Of a stretch of DNA of 64,000 nt, positions 1 through 10,917 are shown piece by piece. The position numbers were made by a program, and so were the translations under genes. A model generated the notes under the pieces. It was not told where the DNA came from, made no database searches, and worked only from the letters and a program-made list of their open reading frames with translations. This DNA is from Rhodocollybia butyracea. Lineage: Eukaryota; Basidiomycota; Agaricomycetes; Agaricales; Omphalotaceae. Within the stretch, counting starts at the first letter, position 1. The number at the start of each line of letters is the position of its first letter. The stretch lies in assembly GCA_015501585.1 (NCBI GenBank), contig JADNRY010000050.1, forward strand, positions 62,001 through 126,000. The letters are read 5' to 3'.

Positions 1-1724
1 TTTGATTTGCGACGGCGTGAGTTTGACGCGTTCGTTTTCGAGTAAACCAGCAAGATCGTGATCCATATAAGGAAAGACCATGTATACGGACATTGGGTCC
101 ACCTCGTTACCTACGAGGGATTGAGATTATAATGAATAAAATCAAAAAGGAGTTCAACGCACTGTGCACGATAAACATGTCCAAAAGCTCGATAACACAC
201 TCATGCTTCAGCGCTTTCAAGATTTTGATCTCTCGTAGGGCAGTGACTGGCATCCCCTCTTTCTCGTTATGCATTAAAATTCGCTTCAGTGCGACTGCCC
301 TCCCTGTGGATTTTTGTATAGCCTTGTGAACCTCCCTATTAAAAAATGTTGGTTGAGTCGACGAAATCCACAACAAGAGTGAAAAGTGTAGTAGGTCCGC
401 CGCTCAAGATGAGCTCGAATTCCGAAAAAAATCGGACATACCCAAACGTCCCCTCTCCCAGTTTCGTCGTCATTTCATAATCCGACTTTATGCCACAGCC
501 CTCGAAAACCTTTCCAAATGCAGTTTTTTCTTCTTCCCGCGTCCTCCGTTCGACAGTTGGACGTTTTTTCACAAGCTGTATACGAGGAGGAGGTGCAGGT
601 ATTGGATGTCTCTTTGTTGGATCACGGCTCCGGCCTCCAGAGGAATCCAGAGGCGCGTCAAAGGCTACTGACGGAGGTGAATAAAGACCAACAGGAGCCT
701 TTGGTGGCTGGAGCATATGTCCAGGTAGACGCTGATGGGGTTTAGGCGGTAAGGAAATATACACTGCGGGTCTGCTTGGCAAAGACAATCTGAGATCCGG
801 CGGAGGAGCAGGAGGAGGGGGAGTTTTCGGTTGTGGGGGTGCGTCTCCGTTAAATGGTGCAGAGTCTCCGAAGCGACTGGATGAGTTGGACGGTTGGGGA
901 GAAGGCGGTAAGCGCAGCGGAGGGGTACGAGCGCGATCAACTAGAAGAGAAGGGGGAGAAAATGTAGCAGGAAGAGGAGATGGTGTTCTTGGTCGATGAT
1001 AGTCATCTGGCTTATAGGTGTCCCATCCACGACGTGAACCATAATCTTCTGTTCGACGTGTCCAGTCTCGGTCTTCGCGCCTATGCGGCTGATAATGTCT
1101 ATTTCTGTCATAATGTCGGCTGTTATCCCGTCTGTCCCGGTCGTCCGTGTACCGATCATATTCTGGCGACCTTCTTTGAGGTGACCGTCTGTCGGGGAGA
1201 CGGTGAGAGCTGGGAGAGCGAGAAGATGAGGGAGAGCGTGATTTACGGCGTACACGGTCACCTCTTTCTCTTGTTGGACTACCTCTCCGACGATTGTCGC
1301 CACGATGGCCTGAGTTGTTTCTGTGATTTTTGCTACTACTATCTGACCATGAGTCTTTTCCTGGTCGGCCATGGCCACCCTTGTTCGATGATGAAGGCAC
1401 AATGGAACCAGAAAGTAGAGCTTCGCTAGTCGCAGCCGTCGCGGTTTGATTCTGCTGTTCTGGTTTCTTTTTGAACGGAAAGGCAACTTTGGATTTTGGT
1501 AGCGATTTAGTAGGATTAGAGGATTTCCCGGGAGAGATTAGGCTTGTCGCAACATTGTTGGAATTGTTAGCAGAATTCGATGGTAGAGGAGCCGATGGTT
1601 CTGTGTCATCCACTTCGCCTTCCTCCGGTGAAGACGGCACGGCTCTTTTTGGTGGAGGTTCAGTATCTGGAGACCCAGAAGCTCGTCTTTTCGTCGACGA
1701 TGCAAACTGAGATGAAGAGACCAT
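1..1724 (-). CDS. CDK9/Bur1-type cyclin-dependent protein kinase, 5' part only
   Basis: Serine/threonine kinase of the CDK9/Bur1 group (P-TEFb-like), which phosphorylates the RNA polymerase II CTD and elongation factors in the nucleus. Exons on the minus strand are 1724-442, 335-163 and 110 to the window edge, so the C-terminal lobe lies outside. The first ~410 residues are low complexity: acidic and Ser-rich, then Arg/Ser-rich with repeated RS and SP pairs, then Pro-rich. The kinase domain follows, with the glycine loop GEGTFGEV, the lysine in VALKR, the PSTAIRE-equivalent helix [12 protein letters not shown], and DHDLAGLL just before the edge. PVTALRE and EHDLAGLL-like motifs point to CDK9 rather than CDK12 or Ctk1. 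The long RS-rich N-terminal extension resembles CDK12 architecture. Family assignment is firm; the exact orthologue (Bur1 versus Ctk1) less so. Confidence 0.88.
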
Positions 1725-2353
1725 CGTGGTCGCAGTGGAGAGAAAGAGTCAAGAATTCAGGCAAGCTTAGTAATTGGCGCCTGCTTGGCGCCCACACTAT
1801 TTTCCGAATCGGTCTTACTGAGTTACAGAGGTAGAAAGCGAACGCGTGAAGACGTGGCACATAGATAGTGGCGATGTTTTCGGCTCAGGTAAGTAAGTAA
1901 TCGAACTGCCAGCACTGACCACGTATTAATTTCACCAGAACTTGCCATCGTTTATCTCCTAAATCCAGTTGATATGATCAATGCAGTGGCGTAGAGTGGC
2001 GTTATAGCCACCATGTTCGCAGAGGCGGGTCGGGTCGAGAATAGCTGGACAGCTTTACATGTAACTCAGAAACCATGCAAGGAACGGAACAGTAGGCTCT
2101 GGTGCTTTGTGTACGGACGAAATCAGACCGGCTTACTTTGCAGTGCAGCTTTATTTATCCCGAGGAGCACACCTACCAGAAACCGAACTTCTCTTATAAC
2201 AAGGGGCTTGCCCCTATATCACGTCATATTGGTAGCCCTTTCTATCTTTACATTCACCGAGCATTTGAACAGGCATCCAATCCGAGCTCGCAAATCCCTG
2301 TTGCACATTTTCCAGTAAGATACAAGTGCAATCAAACCGCGTATTAATGGCCC
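1725..2353. other. Intergenic region upstream of the CDK9-like gene
   Basis: Holds the CDK9-like promoter and the downstream region of the ATPase gene. I see no supported coding region, repeat or RNA gene. Confidence 0.5.
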
Positions 2354-2956
2354 TTAAGCGAAAACAAGTCTTCTTACAAATGCCACACGTTCCCCCAACC
2401 ACCGACATTCTTCACCCACCTCGACAAACGGAATATCGAGCTCCTTCAAAACTTTCACAAACATAGCGTAACAGCGCTCTCCGTCTTCCAGGCTCCGAAC
2501 TCCATCATCTATCATCCATTCCGGTATTGGACGCAATAGCACAAACGTACTATGCAGGGAACGATAGAATGGCAAAACTTCCAGAAACTCTGGGGAAGAA
2601 ACCAGTGCTTTGGTATTTCCTGATTGGAGTGTCGTTTCCGAAAGCGCAGCGTACACTACTGCGTCTACTGCGGACCTATCTGACAGAAGGATAGATTGCA
2701 GCTTTGGAACAACGTCCTCTGTGGCTTTCTGACGAGCTTGTCGATCTCGAGTAGCCTGCGCATTCACGATAGCCTGCTGCATGGCTAAAGAATGGACATC
2801 TGCGCGTGTAAAGCCTTGTTCTCTCATCACTGTACGCGCGACCTCGGTAATGCACATATCGGATGTAAGACCTAGTCGAGTGATAAGAGCATTGCATAGA
2901 GTCGTTTTCCCTGTCGAAGATGGCCCCACGATGTATATTGCTTTTAACGATTCCAT
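2354..2956 (-). CDS. Small P-loop ATPase of the AAA_28/NadR-like type, 200 aa
   Basis: Single-exon gene. The start is placed at the ATG giving MESLKAIYIVGPSSTGKTT, because the Walker A loop GPSSTGKT then lies at residues 11-18, as in fungal members of this family; the open frame runs further upstream but that stretch shows no domain features. Other family marks are the DRS motif in LLSDRSAVDAVVYA, where family members usually have a DRSxxDxxxYA pattern, and a C-terminal half rich in hydrophobic strands. The domain is related to the nucleotide kinase-like domain of bacterial NadR and to Ttd14; substrate and pathway are unknown for fungal members. It is divergent from the RdRP-helicase gene with only 124 bp between start codons, so the two may share control elements. 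The domain is fairly certain, the function is not known. Confidence 0.78.
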   Translation of the reverse strand: MESLKAIYIVGPSSTGKTTLCNALITRLGLTSDMCITEVARTVMREQGFTRADVHSLAMQQAIVNAQATRDRQARQKATEDVVPKLQSILLSDRSAVDAVVYAALSETTLQSGNTKALVSSPEFLEVLPFYRSLHSTFVLLRPIPEWMIDDGVRSLEDGERCYAMFVKVLKELDIPFVEVGEECRWLGERVAFVRRLVFA

Positions 2957-3080
2957 ATACTCGTTGACGATGGGCAAAGGTGTATTATGGGCGTCTCTAT
3001 CAACCAAACAGCTGATGTTAAGTATTCCCAAGTAAAACCTTATTTCATTGACTGCGGGACTGCGGGGGGGATGAATCAAA
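2957..3080. promoter_or_regulatory. 124-bp divergent promoter region between the ATPase and RdRP-helicase genes
   Basis: The two predicted ATG codons face away from each other with 124 bp between them. An in-frame stop at 3072 closes the RdRP frame just before its first ATG. If both starts are right, both core promoters and 5' UTRs must fit here or overlap the neighbouring gene. No clear TATA box was recognised. If the RdRP has an unrecognised upstream exon this interpretation changes. Confidence 0.4.
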
Positions 3081-6000
3081 ATGGCACACAAACTCATTAC
3101 GGCACCCCTCGAGGTGACTTGCCCTTGCTCCAACATGAACAAGTTCGTTTTGCGCGCACATCCAGCCACAGACGATACAGAATGGAAATTCACCAGCATC
3201 CCACCTCAGTTTCTTAGCAGACCCTCCCCTCCTGGCGGTACGAAACGATTTGCAAAGCTAATCATATTCACTCCGGAGGAGATAACTCTACAGATTTCAC
3301 CCCTTTCAAGCAATCGTGTTGTATTGCACGAGGATCCATCCAAGCTCATCATTGCTTCATTCGAAAAATTCAGATTTCCCGAGGAACGTCCGTCCGTTGC
3401 CACAGAATACATGGTACGGCTGTTGAAAGCGGGTTTATTTTTGAATGGGAGGCAGCATCGGTTCTTTGGGCATGGAAATAGTCAATTGGTCAGTCTGTAT
3501 TGATTCCATCTTTCTCTCTCAGCCTGATTCATGATCTCGAACAGCGTGGAAGAGGGTGTTATCTACGTGAAGCAGACACTGATGAGGAACTGGATAATAT
3601 CGTCTACAGCATGGGCGATCTCAGGGGAATAATGAATGTAGCAAAACGTAATAAACGCATTCAGAATCGACATACATGTATTGATAGACATCTTTCTGCA
3701 GGTGCAAAGCGCATCGGGTTACTTTTCTCCGGCGCAGAAGTAGACTTTGTCTTGGATCCCAAGTACGTCGGGGACATCGATGACCTGATGACTGGAGATG
3801 AATGTTTCTCGGACGGCTGTGGCTTGATTTCCAAACGCCTTTGGTATGTGTGATTTAATTTACAAGTTCGTCGGTGATCTAATACTCTCGCTGCAGTGTG
3901 CAGATTGCCAGGATGAAACGTTTTGTATTCCAAAACCGAAGGTACACGCCTTGCGTTTATCAGATTCGCTATCAAGGATATAAGGTAGTTACCAGTTCAT
4001 CTAGACCCATCCCATATTGAGTTTCTCTTTGTATAGGGTGTGGTCATGCTTCATCCTGCGATGGATAAGGAGAAGAAGCACTACATCGAATTTCGCAAAA
4101 GTATGAAAAAGTTCAAATCAACGATTGATAATACCTTTGCTGTCGTCGGTCATTCTACACCCTACTCCTTTGGGCGGCTAAACAACGAGATCGTTGTACT
4201 ACTCTCAAGCCTTGGAATTACCAATCAAGCTCTCCTCGCAAAACAAGAAGCCTATTTTACTTGGATCGAGAAAGCTACCTCTGATATCATTACGGGCTTC
4301 GAATTTCTCGCGTGCCTTGGCGAGTTCAATAAAGCAGAACGCCTCATCCTGGATGGATTCACATCGGATGTTCTCGGAACTATCAGAAAGGCGCAAAACA
4401 GTGAACTAGCCGCGTTTCGCAAGAATGACGATTTGAAAAAGGAGAGAGTGAGGGTTCTTGTCCACAAGTCACGACGATTGTATGGGGTTTGCGATCCTCA
4501 CCGGGTACTCAAGGAAGGTCAGGTTCATGTGCGGGTTATGACTTCAAGGAATGGGTCGGCGACAATTACAGGAACGGACGTTCTGGTTGTGCGGAATCCA
4601 TGCTTACACCCAGGTATATCCGGTGACTCTTGGTATAGCATATACTGACAAATATTTTACAGGCGACATACTGAAGCTCCGTGCTGTTGATCACCCATCC
4701 TTGAGCCACCTAGTTGATTGTGTTGTCTTTGCATCTCAGGGTAAACGAGCCGCTCCATCTATGTCCTCTGGAGGCGATCTTGATGGTGCGTACCTAAAAG
4801 AGTAAACTGTTTGAACCCGTTTCCCTCAATCCGGTATGGCTGCAGGCGATGAGTATTTTGTTTGCTGGGATCCAGATCTTGTACCAAAGACAGTATTCGA
4901 GGCAAGTATGGTTCATATGCTTGCGCTCCCGTATATTTATCATGTGCACAGTCCTACGGATATCCACCTAACAGAGAAATTACGCAAAGGACGATCACTC
5001 GCCAAGATTTGGCTCGTTACTTTGCGTCTTATAACAAGTAGGCTCTATTTAATATCTTTTCACCTTGCAGTGACTCTCAAATCCTCAGCTCGGGAATGGC
5101 ACAAACATCAGCTTTACACAACAAGTGGGCGCGCTATCATCCCCAAGGTGCAGCAAGTCCTGAATGCCAGGAACTCAATGCGCTCTACTCTCAAGCCGTC
5201 GATGGCGCTCGTGTGAAAATTCCAGAGCGTCTCAGAACGCCACCAGAACCTCCCGAAGGATCAACGTTTGTACTCACCGAGCTCTTTGACGCTGCTAAAG
5301 CCTGGAGTCAAGGCTTCCTCGTTAGACAAGGAACTGCTAATTCCCCATTGGTTTCTACGGAAGAAGCCGACGAACTCATCAAACGACTTTTTTCCGCCTC
5401 GGAAACGACTGTTTCAGAATATAGGCTCATTGAACTAGCTCGAGGAATCGCACGGAAGCATGGAATTGACTTCCGCGCATACCTGTCGTACATAAACTAT
5501 GGGGCGCTTCAAACACATGAGAAGTATGAGCTAGTTGTTGGTTTGCGGATGAGCGCCGGAGAGGAGGCGTACATGTGGAATAGCCTTCTAAGGTCGGATA
5601 TTGTCAACGCAAAGGACTTGGCGGACAAAAAGCTATCTGGACCTTTGAAGGTGCAACGACTCTTTTCTTCAAAGGAGTTGGGCCTTCATGCTTTCTTCGG
5701 CTACCTAGTCCGTGCGATGCAAAACTTTACTAGGAAACTAATCATCATCAAGGTTTGAGATTATGATTTTCTTTGTTTGAATCAAGGAAACTTACCACCT
5801 ATTCCAGCTTGATGATCGATTCTCATTCACCATTTTCATGAGAGGTGATATTCCTATGAACGAAGATTATCCTGTGGACGGCGAGCATGTTGTTGTGGCG
5901 ACCTTCCTGCGTGAATCGGCCCTGGAAGCGATACCAACATTCACTTCATGCACGACGGGATTTCAGATCTATTGTGGGGATGGAAATATACAGCTCTTCA

Positions 6001-9000
6001 ATAAGCATCGAGCCAACACCTTCATCCATATACGGAAGCCTCCAGCTAATTCTAATGAGGACTTCATTACGAGCATAGCTCTACAACAGATCTCTTCAAG
6101 AGTACAAAAGGTGCGAGAAATGTTCCAGACACTATCTCTAAACGCGGCTAACATGAAATTTAGCAAATAGGTCGAGTCAATCGCACACCTGTGCAAAGCC
6201 TCGAAATTCATGTTGTTTCAAACCGTGACCGTGTTGCTCATCAACTTTTTGACCTACGTTTTGACCAGTGAGTGAACCCACCGAGTTCCGAGACGGCACG
6301 CAATAATAACTCTTTACTATAGTGTTGACACTGAAGAATTTGTCAGGCGCTTTACCCATATTGACACGACTTATCTCCCCAATTCTATTTCGGACGCTGA
6401 CTTGACCTCACTCCCAGAGGCTTTACATGTAGTGTTCACCCGTCCCGAAAGCTTTGTTCGAGACTACCTCTCTACGCCAGCCATCACTGCCGAGAATTTG
6501 GACCAATGTGCTTCTTTTGCTTGGATGCACCATTCTGACCATCAACTTTTCTGGATATTCGATTCCTTGTTGATCCAGCGGCCACCCAACCTAGAAATCG
6601 TCATTAAATGGCTCTCCAACCATCCACTTCTTGTGTTCTGCATTCTGAAAAAATATCTCTCAGATGAATCTGATGTGTTACCGGATCCATGGTCAGAAGT
6701 TGGGCCAGCAATTGTACAGCATATCATTCGAGCTGCTCAAGCAGTGCCAATTGCCTCCTTATATGCACTCGAAAGGTTGAAAGAAGTTGTCAATTCTATA
6801 GAGTTCCATCTCTATCTGGAACTCCTCGAGCTCGTTATCCTTGCTATACGAGCGCCTCAACAGGTCCAAGAAACTCTTCTGGTCTTACACGAATGTCGCG
6901 AACAAGCCAGAGCCCAATCACCTGCAATGAAGTATGCACATAAGCAGGCGTTGGCTGTGACCATCGACCGCGCGCAAGAAGCAGCAGATACATGTCCCTG
7001 TGACGAAGATGGGAAAATCAGGAAACAACGTTCAGCCCCTGCAATGGTTCCGCTTATTCCTGTTGAGGGAAACGATTTTGAAGTCATTGCCCATGTCAGA
7101 GTGGATAGTCCAACTACCGTACGACTGCACTCCCATGTGAGGTTTCGGGCCGCTTCAAAACCTGAAAAGGGTGAAGTGGAATCCCCCATACTAGATGGCC
7201 TAGTTACATTATCGGAGAGTGGCGAAATCCGTGTGAAGTTGATAACCAAACCTCCTCCAGAATTCACGAAAATGCAATGGTATTTGTATGATGTTGGGAG
7301 TGTGGGTGAGCGTCCATGTTTTGTTAAGTAGCAAGTGCTGCTGTCTAAAATGTCTCGCATATAGCAACATTCAGAGCCATGATGGATGCCATCCGTCGCC
7401 TTGCAACTGAAGGGTCTGAGTGCTGTCGTTTTTATAAGATGATCACCGATGCCACCTCTATGGAAGAAGTTGCTCCTGCCGAGGGTGCGAGTGTCTCTGA
7501 AATACCAGACGACGAGGGTGCAAGTAACTCCGAAATATCAGACGACGGGTTGAACGACAGTCAACGTGAAGCTGTACGACGCACTCAGCAGGCACAAGTT
7601 TCTCTGGTATGGGGGCCTCCAGGTTGGTTTCTCATAATGCCAAGCATGCGAATTTCAGATCTCACTTAGTGAACAGGAACGGGAAAAACAACAGTCGTTG
7701 TTCAAATCTTGCGGTATATGGTTGAAAATCTCCAGGAAGGGTCGAAAATACTAATGACTGCATCTACTCACAACGGTAGGAGGTTGAGGTGTAGACACCA
7801 TTGTATGCGGTACTAATTTACTTATTAGCCGTGGACAATGTTCTAGAACGATTCGCCCATCTCAACGACCAAATGCAACTGCTGCCCACAAATCAGATTA
7901 TTCGATTTGCTACAGACTCCTTCAGAGTGGGGAAGTCTGTCAAAAGCTTCACGGTCGAAAGCCGTGTTGGGGGAGAAATTGTACGCGACGCAAATCGAAA
8001 GAAGAAGGCGGACAAGTTAATGGAGGAGGCTATTATCATATTCACAACCTGTGCCAGTGCGGGTCTCGGAGCGCTCAGAAACATAGATTTCGATATTGCC
8101 CTCATTGACGAAGCCTCTCAAATTACGGAGCCCATTGCCCTGATTCCGTTAGTGAAAGGATGCCAGCGTGCTGTCCTGGTAGGCGACCAGTAAGTGATTA
8201 ATATGTGAGCTGCTGCAATCACTTAATGATTTCATGTAGTGTTCAACTTCGACCCATGGTTCGGTCTTTGGGACCAGCACTTTTATACGACATTTCCCTT
8301 TTCGAGCGCCTCTACAAGGGACCCAACGTGGCCGGACTCTCGAAAACAATGTTAAATGTGAGTGGGGGTGGAGTAATCGCAATAGCCGACTAAGACAAGC
8401 CTTTAGGTTCAATATCGGTTCCCGGAAGCACTTGCTAGATTCCCGTCAAAGGAGTTTTATAACAACGAACTCGGGTCGTATATTACCGGCGCAAAGGCGA
8501 CAGCTCTTCTTGATCCTCTACTTCGCTCGAATTTCCCGTGGCCCATTAAGGACGATGAAATACGGCCAGCGGTCTTCGTACACTGTGGTACTGAAGAGGA
8601 CATGGGCGGGCAGTCAAAAGGGAACGAGGGACAAGCTGAACTTATCAAGCAAATCGTGGGCTTACTCTCCATCTCAAAAGCAACCGGAGAACGTCTTTCC
8701 GACGCCGAAATGCCATCGATCACTGCGCTTTCTCCGTACACGAAGCAAACGAAGATATTGCGCGACACACTGCGAGTACCAGCATCCACAATCGATTCAT
8801 TTCAAGGGCGAGAGAGCGATATTATAATCTTCTCTACAGTGCGGTCCAATGATTTGGCAGATATTGGATTTGTGGAAGACGAGCGCAGATTGAACGTAGC
8901 TTGGACACGAGCGAGGATGGGTCTGATTATTGTCGGGGATAAGCGGACGATGACCGCTGGTAGAGGGCTATGGCACAGGGCGATCGAATCATGCGTCCCA

Positions 9001-9027
9001 GTTGAAATTACAGTACCAGAGTCGTGA
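3081..9027 (+). CDS. RNA-dependent RNA polymerase fused to a UPF1/Hrr1-like SF1 helicase, 17 exons, 1703 aa
   Basis: Exons: 3081-3488, 3545-3647, 3702-3843, 3897-3984, 4037-4613, 4663-4785, 4846-4901, 4952-5037, 5071-5752, 5808-6110, 6164-6267, 6323-7305, 7365-7622, 7677-7775, 7829-8189, 8240-8357, 8407-9027. The coding length is 5112 nt and the frame stays open throughout. The cellular RdRP domain (QDE-1/Rdp1 family) fills residues ~40-740, with the catalytic DLDGD at 478-482 split by an intron. A mostly helical region of unknown type (~756-1190) follows, then a beta-rich stretch typical of SF1 helicases. The helicase core has GPPGTGKT (1302-1309), DEAS (1431-1434), GDHVQLRP (1456-1463), QYRF (1499-1502) and FQGRE (1629-1633). 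The N-terminal extension present in most fungal RdRPs is missing. Expected role: making and unwinding dsRNA in RNA silencing. Intron 7 is GC-AG. Two separate genes are unlikely, because there is no stop, terminator or new start between the domains. Confidence 0.88.
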
Positions 9028-9291
9028 TTTATAAACGGACATTGTCCAAGCTCGAAGATGGGCCCGACAGGGCGAAGGGCTAGCTGCATTTTGCAATTGA
9101 AGAGAATACTCGTTCGCATATAAAATGGTGCTCTTTGACATAAGTAGAACAACCATTCTCGACTCAGTAGGGTTCGATGTCACTACAACAGCCCCTATCA
9201 GCTCTCTCCTACACGCAGCCTCATGTGTTTGTAGAACGTGGCATTCCACATCTTGGATCTCGCCCACATTTCATAATCGACTAAACCCACT
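9028..9291. other. Intergenic region, RdRP-helicase end to AD­H-like gene start
   Basis: 264 bp holding the 3' region of the fusion gene and the promoter of the dehydrogenase. No further feature seen. Confidence 0.5.
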
Positions 9292-10917
9292 ATGGAAGCC
9301 GTTTACTACCATGGTGTGCGTACAAGACGGCTATTTACCGATCCCAACTACGCTAACGAATCAACTTCATAGGTTCGTAACTTTGAAATAGTCCAAACGG
9401 CCATCCCTGAAGTTGGAGATGACGAAGTTCTAGTCAAGGGTAGATTATCTCCGTCTGTTCTACTGAAACTGTGAAATGATCGAGTTGCTTCAGTCGTAGC
9501 TTGCGGCATTTGCGGTACAGACCAGCACATTAGCGAAGGTAATCGATTAAAAAGTCATGTCCGAAAGGCTCATTTGCTGTACAGGAGAATTTATCACCAA
9601 ATTTCCGGTAAGATCCTTGTTGTTTCTTACCAATACTTTCTGACCCTTCGACTCACCGCTTCTCTTGACCAGTTGATTCCTGGACATGAGATCGTAGGGG
9701 TTATCGAAAAGCTTGGGAACAATGTCAAATCTGGTCCGCTCAAAGTGGGAGACCGATGTGCTGTTGACCCTAGCCTTACAGTTAGATATTTCGTTGATTT
9801 TCCTCTAAACGTTTGCTTGAATAACGTCTTTTAGTGTCAGCTCTGTTTCTATTGCCGCAGAGGACAGCCTCTTCTCTGTGAGAACTATGAGGGCCTGGGA
9901 GTTACGATGAGCGGTGGTTTCGCAGGATATGCTGTTGCGTGAGTTATCAAGGCTAATGTGATCACATCGGACTGAATATACCAACTCTAGACGGGCCAAT
10001 AAGGTGTTCCACATTGATAACATTACAGATGAAGAAGCGACTTTGATTGAGCCAGCTGCATGTGCTGTCCACGGAGCTGACAAGCTTGCCCTGCCAGTTG
10101 GAGCGGATGTACTTATCTTGGGTTCTGGCCCAACTGGTTCGTTCCTCATACTCATACAATTCATCCTATTTATCTTTGCTAATCTCAACACATCGTAGGG
10201 CTTATCTTGGCCCAATTACTCAAGTTGAACGGTGCTGCAAAAATCGTTATTGCAGCTAACAAGGGAATTAAGACTGATCTCGCGCGCAAACTCGGGGTGG
10301 CCGACGATTATATTGAGATTGACCGAGAAAGCCAAGATCAAGAATCCCAGTGGGCTAGTATCAAGAAAAACTATCCCCACGGTTTCGACGCTGTCGTCGG
10401 TATTTTCTCCCTGTACTAGCCTTCATCCATGTCATCCATTTCTGTGTAGATCGAAGCCACAGGCTCTGAAAAAATCGCGAATCAATCGATAGAGTACGTT
10501 CGGCGAGGGGGGACTCTGATGGTTTATGGCGTATATGCAAATGACGCCCGAGTGCATTGGCCCACAATGAAAATAATGGCAAACGAAATCAGGGTTCGTA
10601 CACAGGCATTATTGCGATACTCAAATCTGAGTACTTACTTGACATAGATTATTGGTTCATTTGCCCAGGTACGTTGACCTGTATGGAACTGGCTCCTACT
10701 GACAGAGAACTAGATGTATTGCTTTCCCAGAGCAATTGCCTATATTTCTTCAGGAAAGGTCAAAGTGAATGACATGGTGAGTGAGAAACGTTACCCGACG
10801 AGGACCGAATTACATATCGTTCTGTAGGTCACTCATTCGTTTAGCGTCAAGGACTATCAACAAGCGCTGGACAAGCTGGCGAGTCGTACCGCGGTGAAGA
10901 TTATTGTGAAGCCCTGA
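9292..10917 (+). CDS. Zinc-dependent medium-chain alcohol/polyol dehydrogenase, 343 aa
   Basis: Twelve exons: 9292-9315, 9373-9439, 9494-9538, 9585-9607, 9673-9780, 9835-9938, 9991-10136, 10199-10395, 10450-10593, 10648-10668, 10714-10776, 10828-10917 (1032 nt, frame closed). Cytosolic NAD(P)-dependent oxidation of alcohols or polyols. Catalytic zinc motif CGICGTD (from residue 34) and PGHE (56-59); structural zinc Cys at 90, 93, 96 and 104 in the pattern CxxCxxCx7C; nucleotide fold GSGPTGLILAQ. The closest named groups by motif are sorbitol, arabinitol, threonine and butanediol dehydrogenases; the substrate cannot be read from sequence. Exons are as short as 21 and 23 nt. The last three exons are duplicated downstream at 13738-14008 as a fragment. 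Confidence 0.9.

Noticed and set aside
980..1429. Open frame of 149 codons on plus
   Set aside because: Antisense to the RS/Pro-rich exon of the kinase; biased codons create open frames on both strands. No domain features.
4846..9027. Alternative view that the RdRP and the helicase are two adjacent genes
   Set aside because: Splice phases match at every junction between the domains, no stop intervenes, and no ATG with promoter-like spacing precedes the helicase; a fusion is the simpler reading.
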